This document shows, piece after piece, positions 17,571-26,074 of a stretch of DNA of 64,000 bases. The stretch spans positions 62,001-126,000 of the forward strand of contig NZ_BMTR01000014.1 of assembly GCF_014649775.1 (NCBI RefSeq), read 5' to 3'. The stretch is from Streptomyces longisporoflavus. Its GTDB lineage: Bacteria > Actinomycetota > Actinomycetes > Streptomycetales > Streptomycetaceae. The position numbers were made by a program, and so were the translations under genes. The notes under the pieces are model-generated. The model was given only the letters and a program-made list of their open reading frames with translations. It did not search any database and was not told the DNA's origin. Each line of letters opens with the position of its first letter. Position 1 is the first letter of the stretch.

Positions 17571-18695
17571 TCAACAGCCTTGCCGGATCACCAGTCTGCC
17601 ACCCTGGCGCTGGGCGACGACTTTGCCCGGGAGATTGATGGCCCCCTGGCCGCGCCAGCCCGTGATCAGCCGGTCCACCTCTTCGAGATGCCGGGCGAAC
17701 AGCGCTCCGGCCGGGGCGCCCGCCTCGATGGCGGCGCGGCGCACGATGCGGCGGCGCACGGCGGGCGGCAGGGCGTAGAGCTTGGCGCACTCCAGAAGGC
17801 CCGCGGCGTCGCGCACGGAGGCTTCCGCCTGTGCGGCCCAGTGGTCCAGGGCGTCGGCGTCATCCCGGGACAACTGGGCCGTACGGGCGAGTGCTTCCAC
17901 GACGCCTTTGCCGAGCGCCTTCTCCAGGGCGGGCAGGCCTTCGTGCCGCAGCCGCGAGCGCGTGTAGGCGGGGTCGGTGTTGTGCGGGTCGTCCCAGACG
18001 GGCAGCGACTGGACCATGCATGCCTTGCGGGCCGTCTGCCGGTCGATGTGCAGGAAGGGGCGGCGGTAGCGGCGGTCGGCGCCGGGTCCGCCGGACACGG
18101 CGGCCATCCCGGACAGGGAACGGATGCCGGAGCCTCGGGCGAGACCGAGCAGGACGGTCTCCGCCTGGTCGTCGCGGGTGTGGCCGAGCAGGATCGCGGC
18201 TGCGCCGTGGCGGTCGGCCACGGCGTCGAGCGCGCCGTACCGTGCGTCGCGGGCTGCGGCTTCGGGGCCGCCGTCCCTGCCGACGTCGACGGCGACGGAC
18301 TCGATCGGGTCGAGGCCGAGGGCGGTGAGCCGCGAGACGACCTCGGCGGCGCGCAGATCTGACCCGTCCTGCAGTCCGTGGTCGACGGTGACGCCGCCGG
18401 CGCGGATACCGAGCTTGGGGGCCTCGAAGGCGAGGGCGGAGGCGAGCGCCATGGAGTCGGCGCCGCCGGAGCACGCGACGAGGACGAGTGGCGACGCGGC
18501 CGGCTCGCGTGGAGGGTGGGGGTGAGCGGGGCTCGGGGGGACGTGCTCGGGGATGCGCTGTGCTTCGGGACGCAGGGCGTCGGAGCGCCGCGGATCGGCG
18601 CTCGGGGCTTCGGTGCGCTGTACGTCGGTCAGTACGTCGTGGAGTACGCGGCGGACCGCCAGGCGTATCGCCGCGACCGCAGGATGGGGACCCAT
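17571..18695 (-). CDS. tilS: tRNA(Ile)-lysidine synthetase
   Basis: A 374-aa N-type ATP pyrophosphatase that converts C34 of the tRNA-Ile CAU anticodon to lysidine, switching it to read AUA. The PP-loop is SGGADS at residues 76-81, followed by VDHGLQDGSD and the LGHTRDDQAETVLLGLARGSG adenylation/tRNA region. The first 70 residues hold a Pro-rich insertion (residues about 28-68) between an N-terminal helix and the PP-loop, as is usual in streptomycetes. The C-terminal substrate-binding part is short, ending at RLVIRQGC. It is followed closely by hpt. Confidence 0.93.
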   Translation of the reverse strand: MGPHPAVAAIRLAVRRVLHDVLTDVQRTEAPSADPRRSDALRPEAQRIPEHVPPSPAHPHPPREPAASPLVLVACSGGADSMALASALAFEAPKLGIRAGGVTVDHGLQDGSDLRAAEVVSRLTALGLDPIESVAVDVGRDGGPEAAARDARYGALDAVADRHGAAAILLGHTRDDQAETVLLGLARGSGIRSLSGMAAVSGGPGADRRYRRPFLHIDRQTARKACMVQSLPVWDDPHNTDPAYTRSRLRHEGLPALEKALGKGVVEALARTAQLSRDDADALDHWAAQAEASVRDAAGLLECAKLYALPPAVRRRIVRRAAIEAGAPAGALFARHLEEVDRLITGWRGQGAINLPGKVVAQRQGGRLVIRQGC

Positions 18696-18931
18696 GTCCG
18701 GTTCCCTTCATGAAGTTCGGGGGTGAGCCTCGGACCTGTCACTCAGGACCACTCTCGGGAGATCGGGCCTCGGACAGATCCCAAGAGGTTAGTCACTCAG
18801 AGTGTGTCGATGGTGACAGAGCCGAGCCGTTCCCCGAGCATTGCACGCCTACCCATGGCTCACGGTCCCTCGGACGGGTGATTGGGGAGGCGTTCTCCTG
18901 CCATCGGCCGCAACTCGCTCCTTTACTGCGC

Positions 18932-20050
18932 TCACTCCGCCTTGCGGTGCACCCGCGCGACCCAATCAGCGGGTTTGGCGATCTCCGACTTGGTGGGCAG
19001 CGTGTTCGGCGAAGTCCACACCCGGTTGAAACCGTCCATGCCGACCTCGCCGACGACGGCGCGCACAAAACGCTCGCCGTCGCGGTATTGGCGCAATTTC
19101 GCGTCCAGGCCGAGCAGCTTGCGCAGGGCCTGGTCGAGGCGGCTGGCCCCGCGCGCCCTGCGCTGCTGGAACTTCTCCCGGATCTCCGCGACGGAGGGCA
19201 CCACGTCGGGGCCCACTCCGTCCATCACGAAGTCCGCGTGGCCTTCGAGGAGCGACATGACGGCCGTGAGGCGGGCGAGGATCTCGCGCTGGGCGGGGGT
19301 CTGCACCAGCTCCACCAGGGAGCGGCCCCCGTCGTCCTCCTCGGCCTCGGGACGGCCGCCGGCCAGCGACTGGGCCGTCTCCCTGATGCGCTCAAGGACC
19401 GTCATCGGATCGACCTCGGTCTCCGAGAGGAAGGCCTGGATCTCCCCTTCGAGGTGGTCGCGCAGCCAGGGCACGGCCGAGAACTGCGTGCGGTGCGTCT
19501 CCTCGTGCAGGCAGACCCAGAGCCTGAAGTCATGGGGGTCCACGTCGAGCTCGCGCTCCACGTGCACGATGTTCGGGGCCACGAGCAGGAGCCTGCCGCC
19601 GCCGCTCTCCCCTGCCGGGAGGTCGCGGGAGGCCGGGGCGAAGGTCTCGTACTGTCCGAGGACGCGGGAGGCGAGGAAGGAGAGCAGCATGCCCAGCTCG
19701 ACGCCGGTCACCTTGCCGCCGACCGCGCCGAGCATCGCGCCGCCGGGCCCGCTGCGGCGGTCCTGCATCTTGTCCAGGAGGGGTTTGAGGATCTCCCGGA
19801 ACCCGGCGACGTTCGCCTTGATCCAACCGGCCCGGTCGACGACAAGGACCGGGGTGTCGTGAGTGTCCTCCGTGCCCATCCGGGTGAAGGAACGGACGTG
19901 TTCCTCCGAGGACTTCGCATGCTTCCGGAGCTCGGCGACGATGGCCCGCGCCTCGTCCCGGCTCACTTCTGGACCCGGCCGGACGAGCCGGGTCGCGGTC
20001 GCCACCGCGAGATTCCAGTCGACCATCTCCGCACCACCGATGCTCGTCAT
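18932..20050 (-). CDS. Zinc-dependent metalloprotease, DUF2342 family
   Basis: A 372-aa protein of the actinobacterial DUF2342 family, sometimes annotated as coenzyme F420 biosynthesis-associated. The zinc-binding HEETH is at residues 182-186 in CLHEETHRTQF, preceded by the family block LLLVAPNIVHVERELDVDP. The rest is helical, with YxTHDTPVLVVDRAGWIKAN near residue 63 and the C-terminal NRVWTSPNTLPTKSEI. It lies between tilS and the PBP4-type carboxypeptidase on the same strand, an order common in Streptomyces. The substrate is unknown and there is no signal peptide. Confidence 0.88.
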   Translation of the reverse strand: MTSIGGAEMVDWNLAVATATRLVRPGPEVSRDEARAIVAELRKHAKSSEEHVRSFTRMGTEDTHDTPVLVVDRAGWIKANVAGFREILKPLLDKMQDRRSGPGGAMLGAVGGKVTGVELGMLLSFLASRVLGQYETFAPASRDLPAGESGGGRLLLVAPNIVHVERELDVDPHDFRLWVCLHEETHRTQFSAVPWLRDHLEGEIQAFLSETEVDPMTVLERIRETAQSLAGGRPEAEEDDGGRSLVELVQTPAQREILARLTAVMSLLEGHADFVMDGVGPDVVPSVAEIREKFQQRRARGASRLDQALRKLLGLDAKLRQYRDGERFVRAVVGEVGMDGFNRVWTSPNTLPTKSEIAKPADWVARVHRKAE

Positions 20051-20127
20051 GCGTCAACGGTACGTGGTCGATCCCGCCTGCGGAGGGGGTTGACCCCCGA
20101 GATTGCCCCGGCGCGGGCCCGTAGGGG

Positions 20128-21747
20128 TCAGCGGCAGCCGCACTTCGCTACCGCTGACGCCATTTTGTCGAGTGCCGTCTGCGCTGCCTTGGGGTCCGTG
20201 GTGCCTGTGGTCATGAAGGCGAAGACGAGGAGTCGGCCGTCCGTGTCGACGACCGTGCCCGCGAGGGTGTTCACGCCCGTCAGGGTGCCGGTCTTGGCGC
20301 GCACGACGCCGGTGCCCGGCGATTCCTTGGGGTAGCGGTCGACCAGGGTGCCGGTGAAGCCGGCCACGGGCAGGCCCGTCACCGCCGAGCGCAGTTCGGG
20401 GCGGTCGGGGTCGGCGGCCCGGGCGAGGAGTGCGGCGAGCAGCTCGGCGGAGCTGCGGTCGGCCCGGTCCAGGCCGCTCCCGTCGGCGAACTTCGTCCCG
20501 GCCAGCGGCAGCTGTGCCTTCTTGAGCTGGGCGGCGATCGCACGCCCCGCACCGTCGAAGCTCGCAGGCTCCTTCGAGGCGAGCGCCGTCTGGCGGGCCA
20601 GCGCCTCGGCGATGTCGTTGTCGCTGTGCGTCAGCATCCGCTCGACGAGGGCGGACAGCGGCGGCGACTCGACCTTTGCGAGGGATTCGGCGCGATCGCT
20701 CGCCTTGGACGGGACGGGGTCCTTCTTGTCGCTCTTGCTGCCCTTGTCGCCCTTGTCGCCCTTATCCTTCTCCCCCTTCGCCTCGATGTCGATCCCCTCG
20801 TCCTCCAGGAAGCCCGCGAACTTCTCCGCCGCGTCCGCCGCCGGATCACCGGAGCGCGGCGCGGGCCCGCCGGAGGAGTCGTCGAGGCGGCCCTCGTCGA
20901 CCATCAGCGCGCTGACCAGCGTGAGGTTCTCGTTCGGGCCGATGGGGTGCTGCTGCTCCCCGGAGTAGAGCGAGGTGTCGTACGACAGGGACACCTTGTC
21001 CGCGCCGCGGTCCTTCAGGGCGCGCGCGGTGTCCTTGGCCAGGTCGTGCAGGCTCGCGGCGCTCTTCGCGTAGGGGCCGTCCTTGCGGGCGGTGAGCGTG
21101 GGGTCGCCGCCTCCCACCAGTACGACGTCGTTCGAGTCCGGCTCGATGACCGTCTTCGTGGCGATCCGGTGGTCGGCCCCCGCCGAGGAGAGCGCCGCGA
21201 CCGCCGTGGCGATCTTGGTGGTGGACGCGGGCGTCAGGGCGTCGCCGCCGCCCTTGCCGTAGACCCGCCGCCCGCTGCCCGCGTCGATGACGACCGCCGA
21301 GCGCTCGGGGCCGAGGGCCCTGTCCTTCAGGAGCGGATCGAGGACGCCCGCGAGCACCTTGGTGTCCACAGCGGGCGCGGAGCCGCCGTGCGGGGCGCCC
21401 GCGGGCACGCCGAGCCCCTTGAGGACGGAAGGGGCGCTCGGGGCGGCCGCGGGCTGCCCGCCGGAGGCACCGTCGCCGTGATCTGTGCCACCCCCGGCCT
21501 CCCGGGAAGCCGCCAAGTGCCGCTCGGCCGTACGCTGACCGGAGGAGTCCCAGGGGCCGGCCGCGGCCACCGCACCGGCCGCGATCGCGATTCCGACGGT
21601 GGCGGCACCCGCCGTGAGCTGCCAGGTCTTGAGTTTCGCAGGATTCTTGAGACCGGCGAGGATCTTGGGAGCCGAAGGCTCGGGAAGCTGCCGCAGCAGC
21701 TTCCCGACGTGCTGCCGGGTCTGCTGCCAAGGCTTGAGCTCGGGCAC
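20128..21747 (-). CDS. dacB: D-alanyl-D-alanine carboxypeptidase/endopeptidase (PBP4, DacB type)
   Basis: A 539-aa cell-wall enzyme. An N-terminal cytoplasmic segment precedes a membrane anchor (about residues 42-63). Then come a low-complexity stalk and the S13 peptidase domain with Ser175-Thr-Thr-Lys178, the SDN motif in THSDNDIAEALAR and KTG in RAKTGTLTG. It trims or cleaves peptidoglycan cross-links outside the membrane. A lysine/aspartate-rich insert with repeated GDK units (KGDKGDKGSKSDKK) sits in the PBP4-specific domain. It diverges from ppa, and the promoters for both share about 85 bp. Confidence 0.93.
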   Translation of the reverse strand: MPELKPWQQTRQHVGKLLRQLPEPSAPKILAGLKNPAKLKTWQLTAGAATVGIAIAAGAVAAAGPWDSSGQRTAERHLAASREAGGGTDHGDGASGGQPAAAPSAPSVLKGLGVPAGAPHGGSAPAVDTKVLAGVLDPLLKDRALGPERSAVVIDAGSGRRVYGKGGGDALTPASTTKIATAVAALSSAGADHRIATKTVIEPDSNDVVLVGGGDPTLTARKDGPYAKSAASLHDLAKDTARALKDRGADKVSLSYDTSLYSGEQQHPIGPNENLTLVSALMVDEGRLDDSSGGPAPRSGDPAADAAEKFAGFLEDEGIDIEAKGEKDKGDKGDKGSKSDKKDPVPSKASDRAESLAKVESPPLSALVERMLTHSDNDIAEALARQTALASKEPASFDGAGRAIAAQLKKAQLPLAGTKFADGSGLDRADRSSAELLAALLARAADPDRPELRSAVTGLPVAGFTGTLVDRYPKESPGTGVVRAKTGTLTGVNTLAGTVVDTDGRLLVFAFMTTGTTDPKAAQTALDKMASAVAKCGCR

Positions 21748-21832
21748 GACGACCAGCCCCTTTCGCGATCACACATCTGCGTGAGGGACACTTAACCACC
21801 CGAAGTATGTGCTGATCATGGAGGAGCCACCC

Positions 21833-22321
21833 GTGGAGTTCGACGTCACCATCGAGATTCCGAAGGGTTCGCGGAACAAGTACGAGGTGGACCACGAGAC
21901 CGGCCGGATCCGCTTGGACCGTCGCCTCTTCACGTCGACCAGCTACCCCGCGGACTACGGCTTCGTCGAGAACACCCTCGGCGAGGACGGTGACCCGCTG
22001 GACGCTCTCGTCATCCTGGACGAGCCGACCTTCCCGGGCTGCCTCATCAAGTGCCGCGCGATCGGCATGTTCCGGATGACCGACGAGGCGGGCGGCGACG
22101 ACAAGCTGCTCTGCGTCCCGGCGTCGGACCCCCGCGTGGAGCACCTGCGCGACATCCACCACGTCTCCGAGTTCGACCGCCTGGAGATCCAGCACTTCTT
22201 CGAGGTCTACAAGGACCTGGAGCCCGGCAAGTCCGTCGAGGGCGCCGACTGGGTCGGCCGCGCGGACGCCGAGGCCGAGATCGAGAAGTCCTACAAGCGC
22301 GCGGAGGCGCAGGGGCACTGA
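21833..22321 (+). CDS. ppa: Inorganic pyrophosphatase
   Basis: A 162-aa family I soluble pyrophosphatase that hydrolyses PPi to two phosphates and drives biosynthetic reactions forward. It has the N-terminal EFDVTIEIPKGSRNKYE and the active-site signature block DGDPLDALVI (Asp metal ligands near residues 52-57). GTG 21833 is chosen because GGAGGAG lies just upstream at correct spacing; the upstream ATGs at 21809 and 21818 would add residues not seen in the family. It is divergent from dacB. Confidence 0.96.
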   Translation: MEFDVTIEIPKGSRNKYEVDHETGRIRLDRRLFTSTSYPADYGFVENTLGEDGDPLDALVILDEPTFPGCLIKCRAIGMFRMTDEAGGDDKLLCVPASDPRVEHLRDIHHVSEFDRLEIQHFFEVYKDLEPGKSVEGADWVGRADAEAEIEKSYKRAEAQGH

Positions 22322-22449
22322 GTGCCTTCCCCCGACTCCGACGGACCGCGTGATCTTCACGAAGACCACGCGGCCCGTTCGCGTATCTGTGCGCATACTG
22401 TTCGTACTGGAGGTGCACAAGGTACGTATGTGGGAGCGAGGCAGTAAGA

Positions 22450-24138
22450 GTGGCTGACCAGGAGGCCGAAGACCGCAAACCCCAGTCGGATGAGGCACGA
22501 AGTGCGTTCACTCAGCCCACCGGCGTGCTGCCGCAGCCACCGGCACCCGAGGACGAATCGCAGACCACGTCCGAGTTCGCGATCCCCACCGGTCTGCCGC
22601 ACCTTCCCTCGCCGCCGGGCTCCTCGACCACGCAGGAGACCGAGAAGTCGGCGTTCACCACGCCGAACACATACAGCGCCCGCAACGCGCCGCCCGCCTT
22701 CACTCCCCCGCAGGGCATACCTCTGGTGAAGCTCACCAAGGAGACGCCCTGGCAGGACCAGATGCGCACGATGCTGCGCATGCCGGTGGCGGAGCGGCCC
22801 ACTCCGGAGGCCACGCAGCGCCACGAGGACGACACCGGGCCCGCCGTGCCGCGCGTGCTCGACCTGACGCTGCGTATCGGCGAGCTGCTGCTCGCGGGCG
22901 GCGAGGGCGCCGAGGACGTGGAGGCGGCGATGTTCGCCGTCTGCCGCAGCTACGGCCTGGACCGCTGCGAGCCGACGGTGACCTTCACCCTGCTCTCGAT
23001 CTCGCACCAGCCGTCCCTGGTGGAGGACCCGGTCACGGCCTCCAGGACGGTGCGCCGCCGGGGCACCGACTACACCCGTCTGGCGGCCGTCTTCCAGCTG
23101 GTGGACGACATCAGCGACACGGACGTCGAGGTCTCCCTGGAGGAGGCCTACCGCACGCTCGCGGGCATTCGCCGTAACCGCCACCCCTACCCCGGCTGGG
23201 CGCTCACGGCGGCCGGCGGGCTGCTCGCGGGCTCGGCGTCCGTGCTCGTCGGCGGTGGCGCCCTGGTCTTCCTGGTGGCGGCGTTCGGCGCCATGCTCGG
23301 CGACCGTCTCGCCTGGCTGTGCGCGGGCCGCGGGCTGCCCGAGTTCTACCAGTTCGTGGGCGCCGCGATGCCGCCCGCCGTCATGGGCGTCACGCTCAGC
23401 CTCGTGCACTCCCAGGAGGTCAACGCCTCCGCGGTGATCACAGGTGGCCTCTTCGCCCTGATCCCGGGAAGAGCCCTGGTGGCCGGCGTGCAGGACGGCC
23501 TGACCGGCTACTACATCACGGCCGCGGCCCGGCTCCTGGAGGTCTGCTACCTCGTCGTGGGCATCGTCTGCGGCGTACTGCTCGTCCTGTCGCTCGGCGT
23601 GATGCTGGACGCGACGAGCCTGCAGCCTGAGACGACGTTCGTGGCGGTCGAATCGCGCCCGGTGATCCAGATCCTGGCGTCGATGGCGCTGAGCCTCGCC
23701 TTCGCGATACTGCTCCAGCAGGAACGTCACACCGTGCTGATCGTGACCCTGAACGGCGGTATCGCCTGGGTCATGTACGGCTCCCTCGCGCAGACGTCCA
23801 TCGAGCTCTCGCCGGTCGCGGCGACGGCCATCGCGGCCGGGCTCGTGGGCCTGTTCGGGCAGCTCTTCTCGCGCTACCGCTTCGCCTCTTCACTGCCGTA
23901 CGTCACGGCGGCCATCGGCCCGCTGCTGCCCGGTAGCGCGACGTACTTCGGTCTGCTCGCCCTCGCCCAGAACGACATGACGACGGGCCTCAACTCGCTC
24001 ACCAAGGCGGCGGCGACGGCCCTGGCCATCGCGATCGGCGTGAACCTGGGCAGCGAGGTCTCGCGTCTGATCCTCAAGGTGCCGGGCGCCACCACGGCGG
24101 CGAACCGCCGTGCGGCGAAGCGGACCCGCGGATTCTGA
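22450..24138 (+). CDS. Threonine/serine exporter family protein (ThrE type)
   Basis: A 562-aa membrane protein starting at GTG 22450. The first ~130 residues are soluble and Pro/Thr-rich, with three FTxPxGxP-like repeats (AFTQPTGVLPQP, EFAIPTGLPHLP, AFTPPQGIPLV). The DUF1212/ThrP module follows (LDLTLRIGELLLAGGEGAEDVE near residue 140), then about ten membrane helices made of the ThrE and DUF3815 halves fused in one chain. ThrE of Corynebacterium exports threonine and serine. The substrate here is inferred only by family. It stands alone between ppa and the DedA gene. Confidence 0.88.
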   Translation: MADQEAEDRKPQSDEARSAFTQPTGVLPQPPAPEDESQTTSEFAIPTGLPHLPSPPGSSTTQETEKSAFTTPNTYSARNAPPAFTPPQGIPLVKLTKETPWQDQMRTMLRMPVAERPTPEATQRHEDDTGPAVPRVLDLTLRIGELLLAGGEGAEDVEAAMFAVCRSYGLDRCEPTVTFTLLSISHQPSLVEDPVTASRTVRRRGTDYTRLAAVFQLVDDISDTDVEVSLEEAYRTLAGIRRNRHPYPGWALTAAGGLLAGSASVLVGGGALVFLVAAFGAMLGDRLAWLCAGRGLPEFYQFVGAAMPPAVMGVTLSLVHSQEVNASAVITGGLFALIPGRALVAGVQDGLTGYYITAAARLLEVCYLVVGIVCGVLLVLSLGVMLDATSLQPETTFVAVESRPVIQILASMALSLAFAILLQQERHTVLIVTLNGGIAWVMYGSLAQTSIELSPVAATAIAAGLVGLFGQLFSRYRFASSLPYVTAAIGPLLPGSATYFGLLALAQNDMTTGLNSLTKAAATALAIAIGVNLGSEVSRLILKVPGATTAANRRAAKRTRGF

Positions 24139-24213
24139 TCAGAGACCGGTGGCCCGGGGGCGGCTTCGCCCCCGGGCCCCCGGTCCTCAAGCTCCGGACG
24201 GGCTGATCCGCCC

Positions 24214-24903
24214 CTACCGCTTGGCGTGCCGGCCGCGCGACGACGGGGCCGCCCCGGGGGCCTCGCCCTCGGCCGCCGCCTTCTTGGACTTGCTGCGCGC
24301 CCGCAGGAACTCGATCACGATCGGCACCACCGAGATCAGGACGATCAGGATGAGGATCGCCTCGATGTTCTTGTGCACGAAGTCGATCTTGCCGAGCCAC
24401 GCGCCGAGCATCGTCACACCGGCGCCCCAGAGGATGCCGCCGATGATGTTGAACGTGATGAACGAGCGATACCGCATGCCGCTGACGCCGGCGATGATCG
24501 GCGTGAACGTCCGCACGATGGGCACGAAGCGGGCCAGGACCAGGGACTTCGGGCCGTACTTCTCGAAGAACTCGTGCGCCTTGACCACGTTCTCCTGCTT
24601 GAACAGCTTGGAGTCCGGGCGGTTGAAGAGCGCGGGGCCGACCTTCTTGCCGAAGAGATAGCCCGCCTGGTCGCCGAGGATCGCGGCGATGCAGATGAGG
24701 ACGATGCAGAGCCAGAGCGGGAAGTCGAGCTGATTCGTCGTGATCAGCAGGCCCGTCGTGAACAGCAGCGAGTCACCCGGCAGGAAGAAGCCGATGAGCA
24801 GGCCCGACTCGGCGAAGACGATCGCGAGCAGGCCCCAGACCCCGAAGGTGTTCAGGAGGTAATCCGGATCCAGCCAGCTTGGTCCGAGCGCAAGCGTCGT
24901 CAC
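24214..24903 (-). CDS. DedA family membrane protein
   Basis: A 229-aa DedA/SNARE-associated membrane protein with several helices. It has the family motifs FxLPGDSLLFTTGLL near residue 40, GDQAGYLFGKKVG near residue 78 and the re-entrant loop FVPIVRTFTPIIAGVSGM near residue 130. DedA proteins include undecaprenyl-phosphate or phospholipid flippases needed for envelope homeostasis. The GTG 24903 start has AGGAG upstream. The C-terminal tail is basic (KSKKAAAEGE, RGRHAKR). Confidence 0.9.
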   Translation of the reverse strand: MTTLALGPSWLDPDYLLNTFGVWGLLAIVFAESGLLIGFFLPGDSLLFTTGLLITTNQLDFPLWLCIVLICIAAILGDQAGYLFGKKVGPALFNRPDSKLFKQENVVKAHEFFEKYGPKSLVLARFVPIVRTFTPIIAGVSGMRYRSFITFNIIGGILWGAGVTMLGAWLGKIDFVHKNIEAILILIVLISVVPIVIEFLRARSKSKKAAAEGEAPGAAPSSRGRHAKR

Positions 24904-25100
24904 GGTTCCGTGCTCCTGAGGGTGAGAGGGCGATGCGGCGGGGGTGGCCGTCCAAAGCTATCAACGCAAGGCGACGCGCCCGGGTTCCAGCATTCTTCCC
25001 GAGGTGCACTGTGCATGACCTGAGACATGGCTGTGTGCCGGGGACGTCTGCGCGGGCATCGAAAAACCGGGCGGCCGGGAGTTCGCGTACAACAGATTAT

Positions 25101-25139
25101 CGGTGCGGTCCGGGACCCTGAGATCCCCGGGCCGCACCG
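25101..25139 (-). terminator. Hairpin downstream of tipA
   Basis: A 14-bp stem (25101-25114 with 25126-25139, one G-T wobble) begins 17 nt after the tipA stop. It is a likely terminator of tipA, lacking a strong T-tract as is usual in high-GC genomes. Confidence 0.65.
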
Positions 25140-25155
25140 ACAGGCGGCACCCCGC

Positions 25156-25587
25156 TCAGCTGTTGCGCGCCGCGTTCGCGAGCATGGCATCCCGCATGTA
25201 GCCCGCGAGCCCCGGACGGATGGCCTCGTAGGTGGCCGTGAACCGCTGGTCCGCCACGTACATCTCGCCGAGGCAGGTGTGCGTCTCGTACGAGCAGTCA
25301 TAGTGGAAGCGGGAGATGAAGCGGCGGTGCTCTTCCGCCGTGTCCATCGCCTCCGCCGAATCCGCGGGCAGCCCGCGTGCGAGCAGGTCGCCCATGCGCG
25401 CGTGCAGCGCGGTGAACTCGTCGTTGATCCGCTGCCAGTCCTCCTTGGTGTACGAGGCGGCCCTGCGCTGCGACTGACGGTAGGCGTCGGTGTCGCCCCA
25501 GCGCCGCTCGACCTCCTCGGCGTACTGGTCGGGATCGTGGTCACCGAAGACCTCGAACTTCTCCTCGGGCGTGAGGTTGATGCCCAT
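25156..25587 (-). CDS. tipA: Internal-start product TipAS (thiopeptide-binding domain)
   Basis: Met110 (25585-25587) of tipA is preceded in the mRNA by GGAGG with an 8-nt spacer. This is the layout known to give the short TipAS protein in S. lividans from the same message. The product would be 143 residues long, lacking the DNA-binding part and sequestering antibiotic. Its expression here is inferred from this conservation. Confidence 0.7.
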   Translation of the reverse strand: MGINLTPEEKFEVFGDHDPDQYAEEVERRWGDTDAYRQSQRRAASYTKEDWQRINDEFTALHARMGDLLARGLPADSAEAMDTAEEHRRFISRFHYDCSYETHTCLGEMYVADQRFTATYEAIRPGLAGYMRDAMLANAARNS

Positions 25588-25914
25588 CTTCTTCGCCTCC
25601 ATGGCGGTCTCGACGGCGGCGGCCATCTCCTGGAGCTTCGTGATCCGGGCGGTCAGCAGCTCGTGCTGCCGGCGCAGATGCTCGCGCGGGTTCGTGTCCG
25701 GGTCGTCCAGGAGGGCCGCCACCTCGTCGAGCGGGAAACCGAGCTCCCGGTAGAACAGGATCTGCTGCAGCCGGTCCAGGTCGGCGTCGCCGTAGCGCCG
25801 GTGGCCCGCGTGGCTGCGCTCGCCGGGCACGAGCAGGCCGATCTCGTCGTAGTGGTGCAGGGTGCGCACCGTCACTCCGGCGAAACCGGCGACCTGTCCC
25901 ACGGAATGGCTCAT
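25156..25914 (-). CDS. tipA: MerR-family regulator TipA (TipAL), thiopeptide-binding
   Basis: A 252-aa protein matching TipAL of S. lividans along its length. The N-terminus is a MerR winged helix (SVGQVAGFAGVTVRTLHHYD, residues 4-23) with a coiled-coil dimer helix (about 76-108). The C-terminal TipAS domain (from Met110) binds thiopeptides; the two cysteines tied to covalent thiostrepton capture in TipAL are at the same numbers, Cys207 and Cys214. It activates its own promoter when thiopeptide binds. An internal start gives the drug-binding TipAS. It diverges from the glutamate decarboxylase gene. Confidence 0.95.
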   Translation of the reverse strand: MSHSVGQVAGFAGVTVRTLHHYDEIGLLVPGERSHAGHRRYGDADLDRLQQILFYRELGFPLDEVAALLDDPDTNPREHLRRQHELLTARITKLQEMAAAVETAMEAKKMGINLTPEEKFEVFGDHDPDQYAEEVERRWGDTDAYRQSQRRAASYTKEDWQRINDEFTALHARMGDLLARGLPADSAEAMDTAEEHRRFISRFHYDCSYETHTCLGEMYVADQRFTATYEAIRPGLAGYMRDAMLANAARNS

Positions 25915-25945
25915 GGGTCCCGCCCTCCTTCCAGGTACGCGTTTC

Positions 25946-25976
25946 AGCCTGATTCCTCACGCCGCGTGAGGTGCAA
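25946..25976 (-). promoter_or_regulatory. tipA promoter with MerR operator
   Basis: On the minus strand TTGCAC (25971-25976) and CAGGCT (25946-25951) are separated by 19 bp, the stretched spacing typical of MerR-activated promoters. The spacer contains a perfect inverted repeat, CCTCACGC-C-GCGTGAGG (25955-25971). The -35 and repeat closely match the well-known ptipA. The start codon follows about 30 bp downstream. Confidence 0.92.
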
Positions 25977-26074
25977 GTGCGGAACCCGGCAGTCGGCCAT
26001 ATTCTCGCCAGCAGGCAGGCAAGCCGCGCCAGCAAGGACAGGGACAACACGCCTCAGCCCCGAGGAGACCGCCC

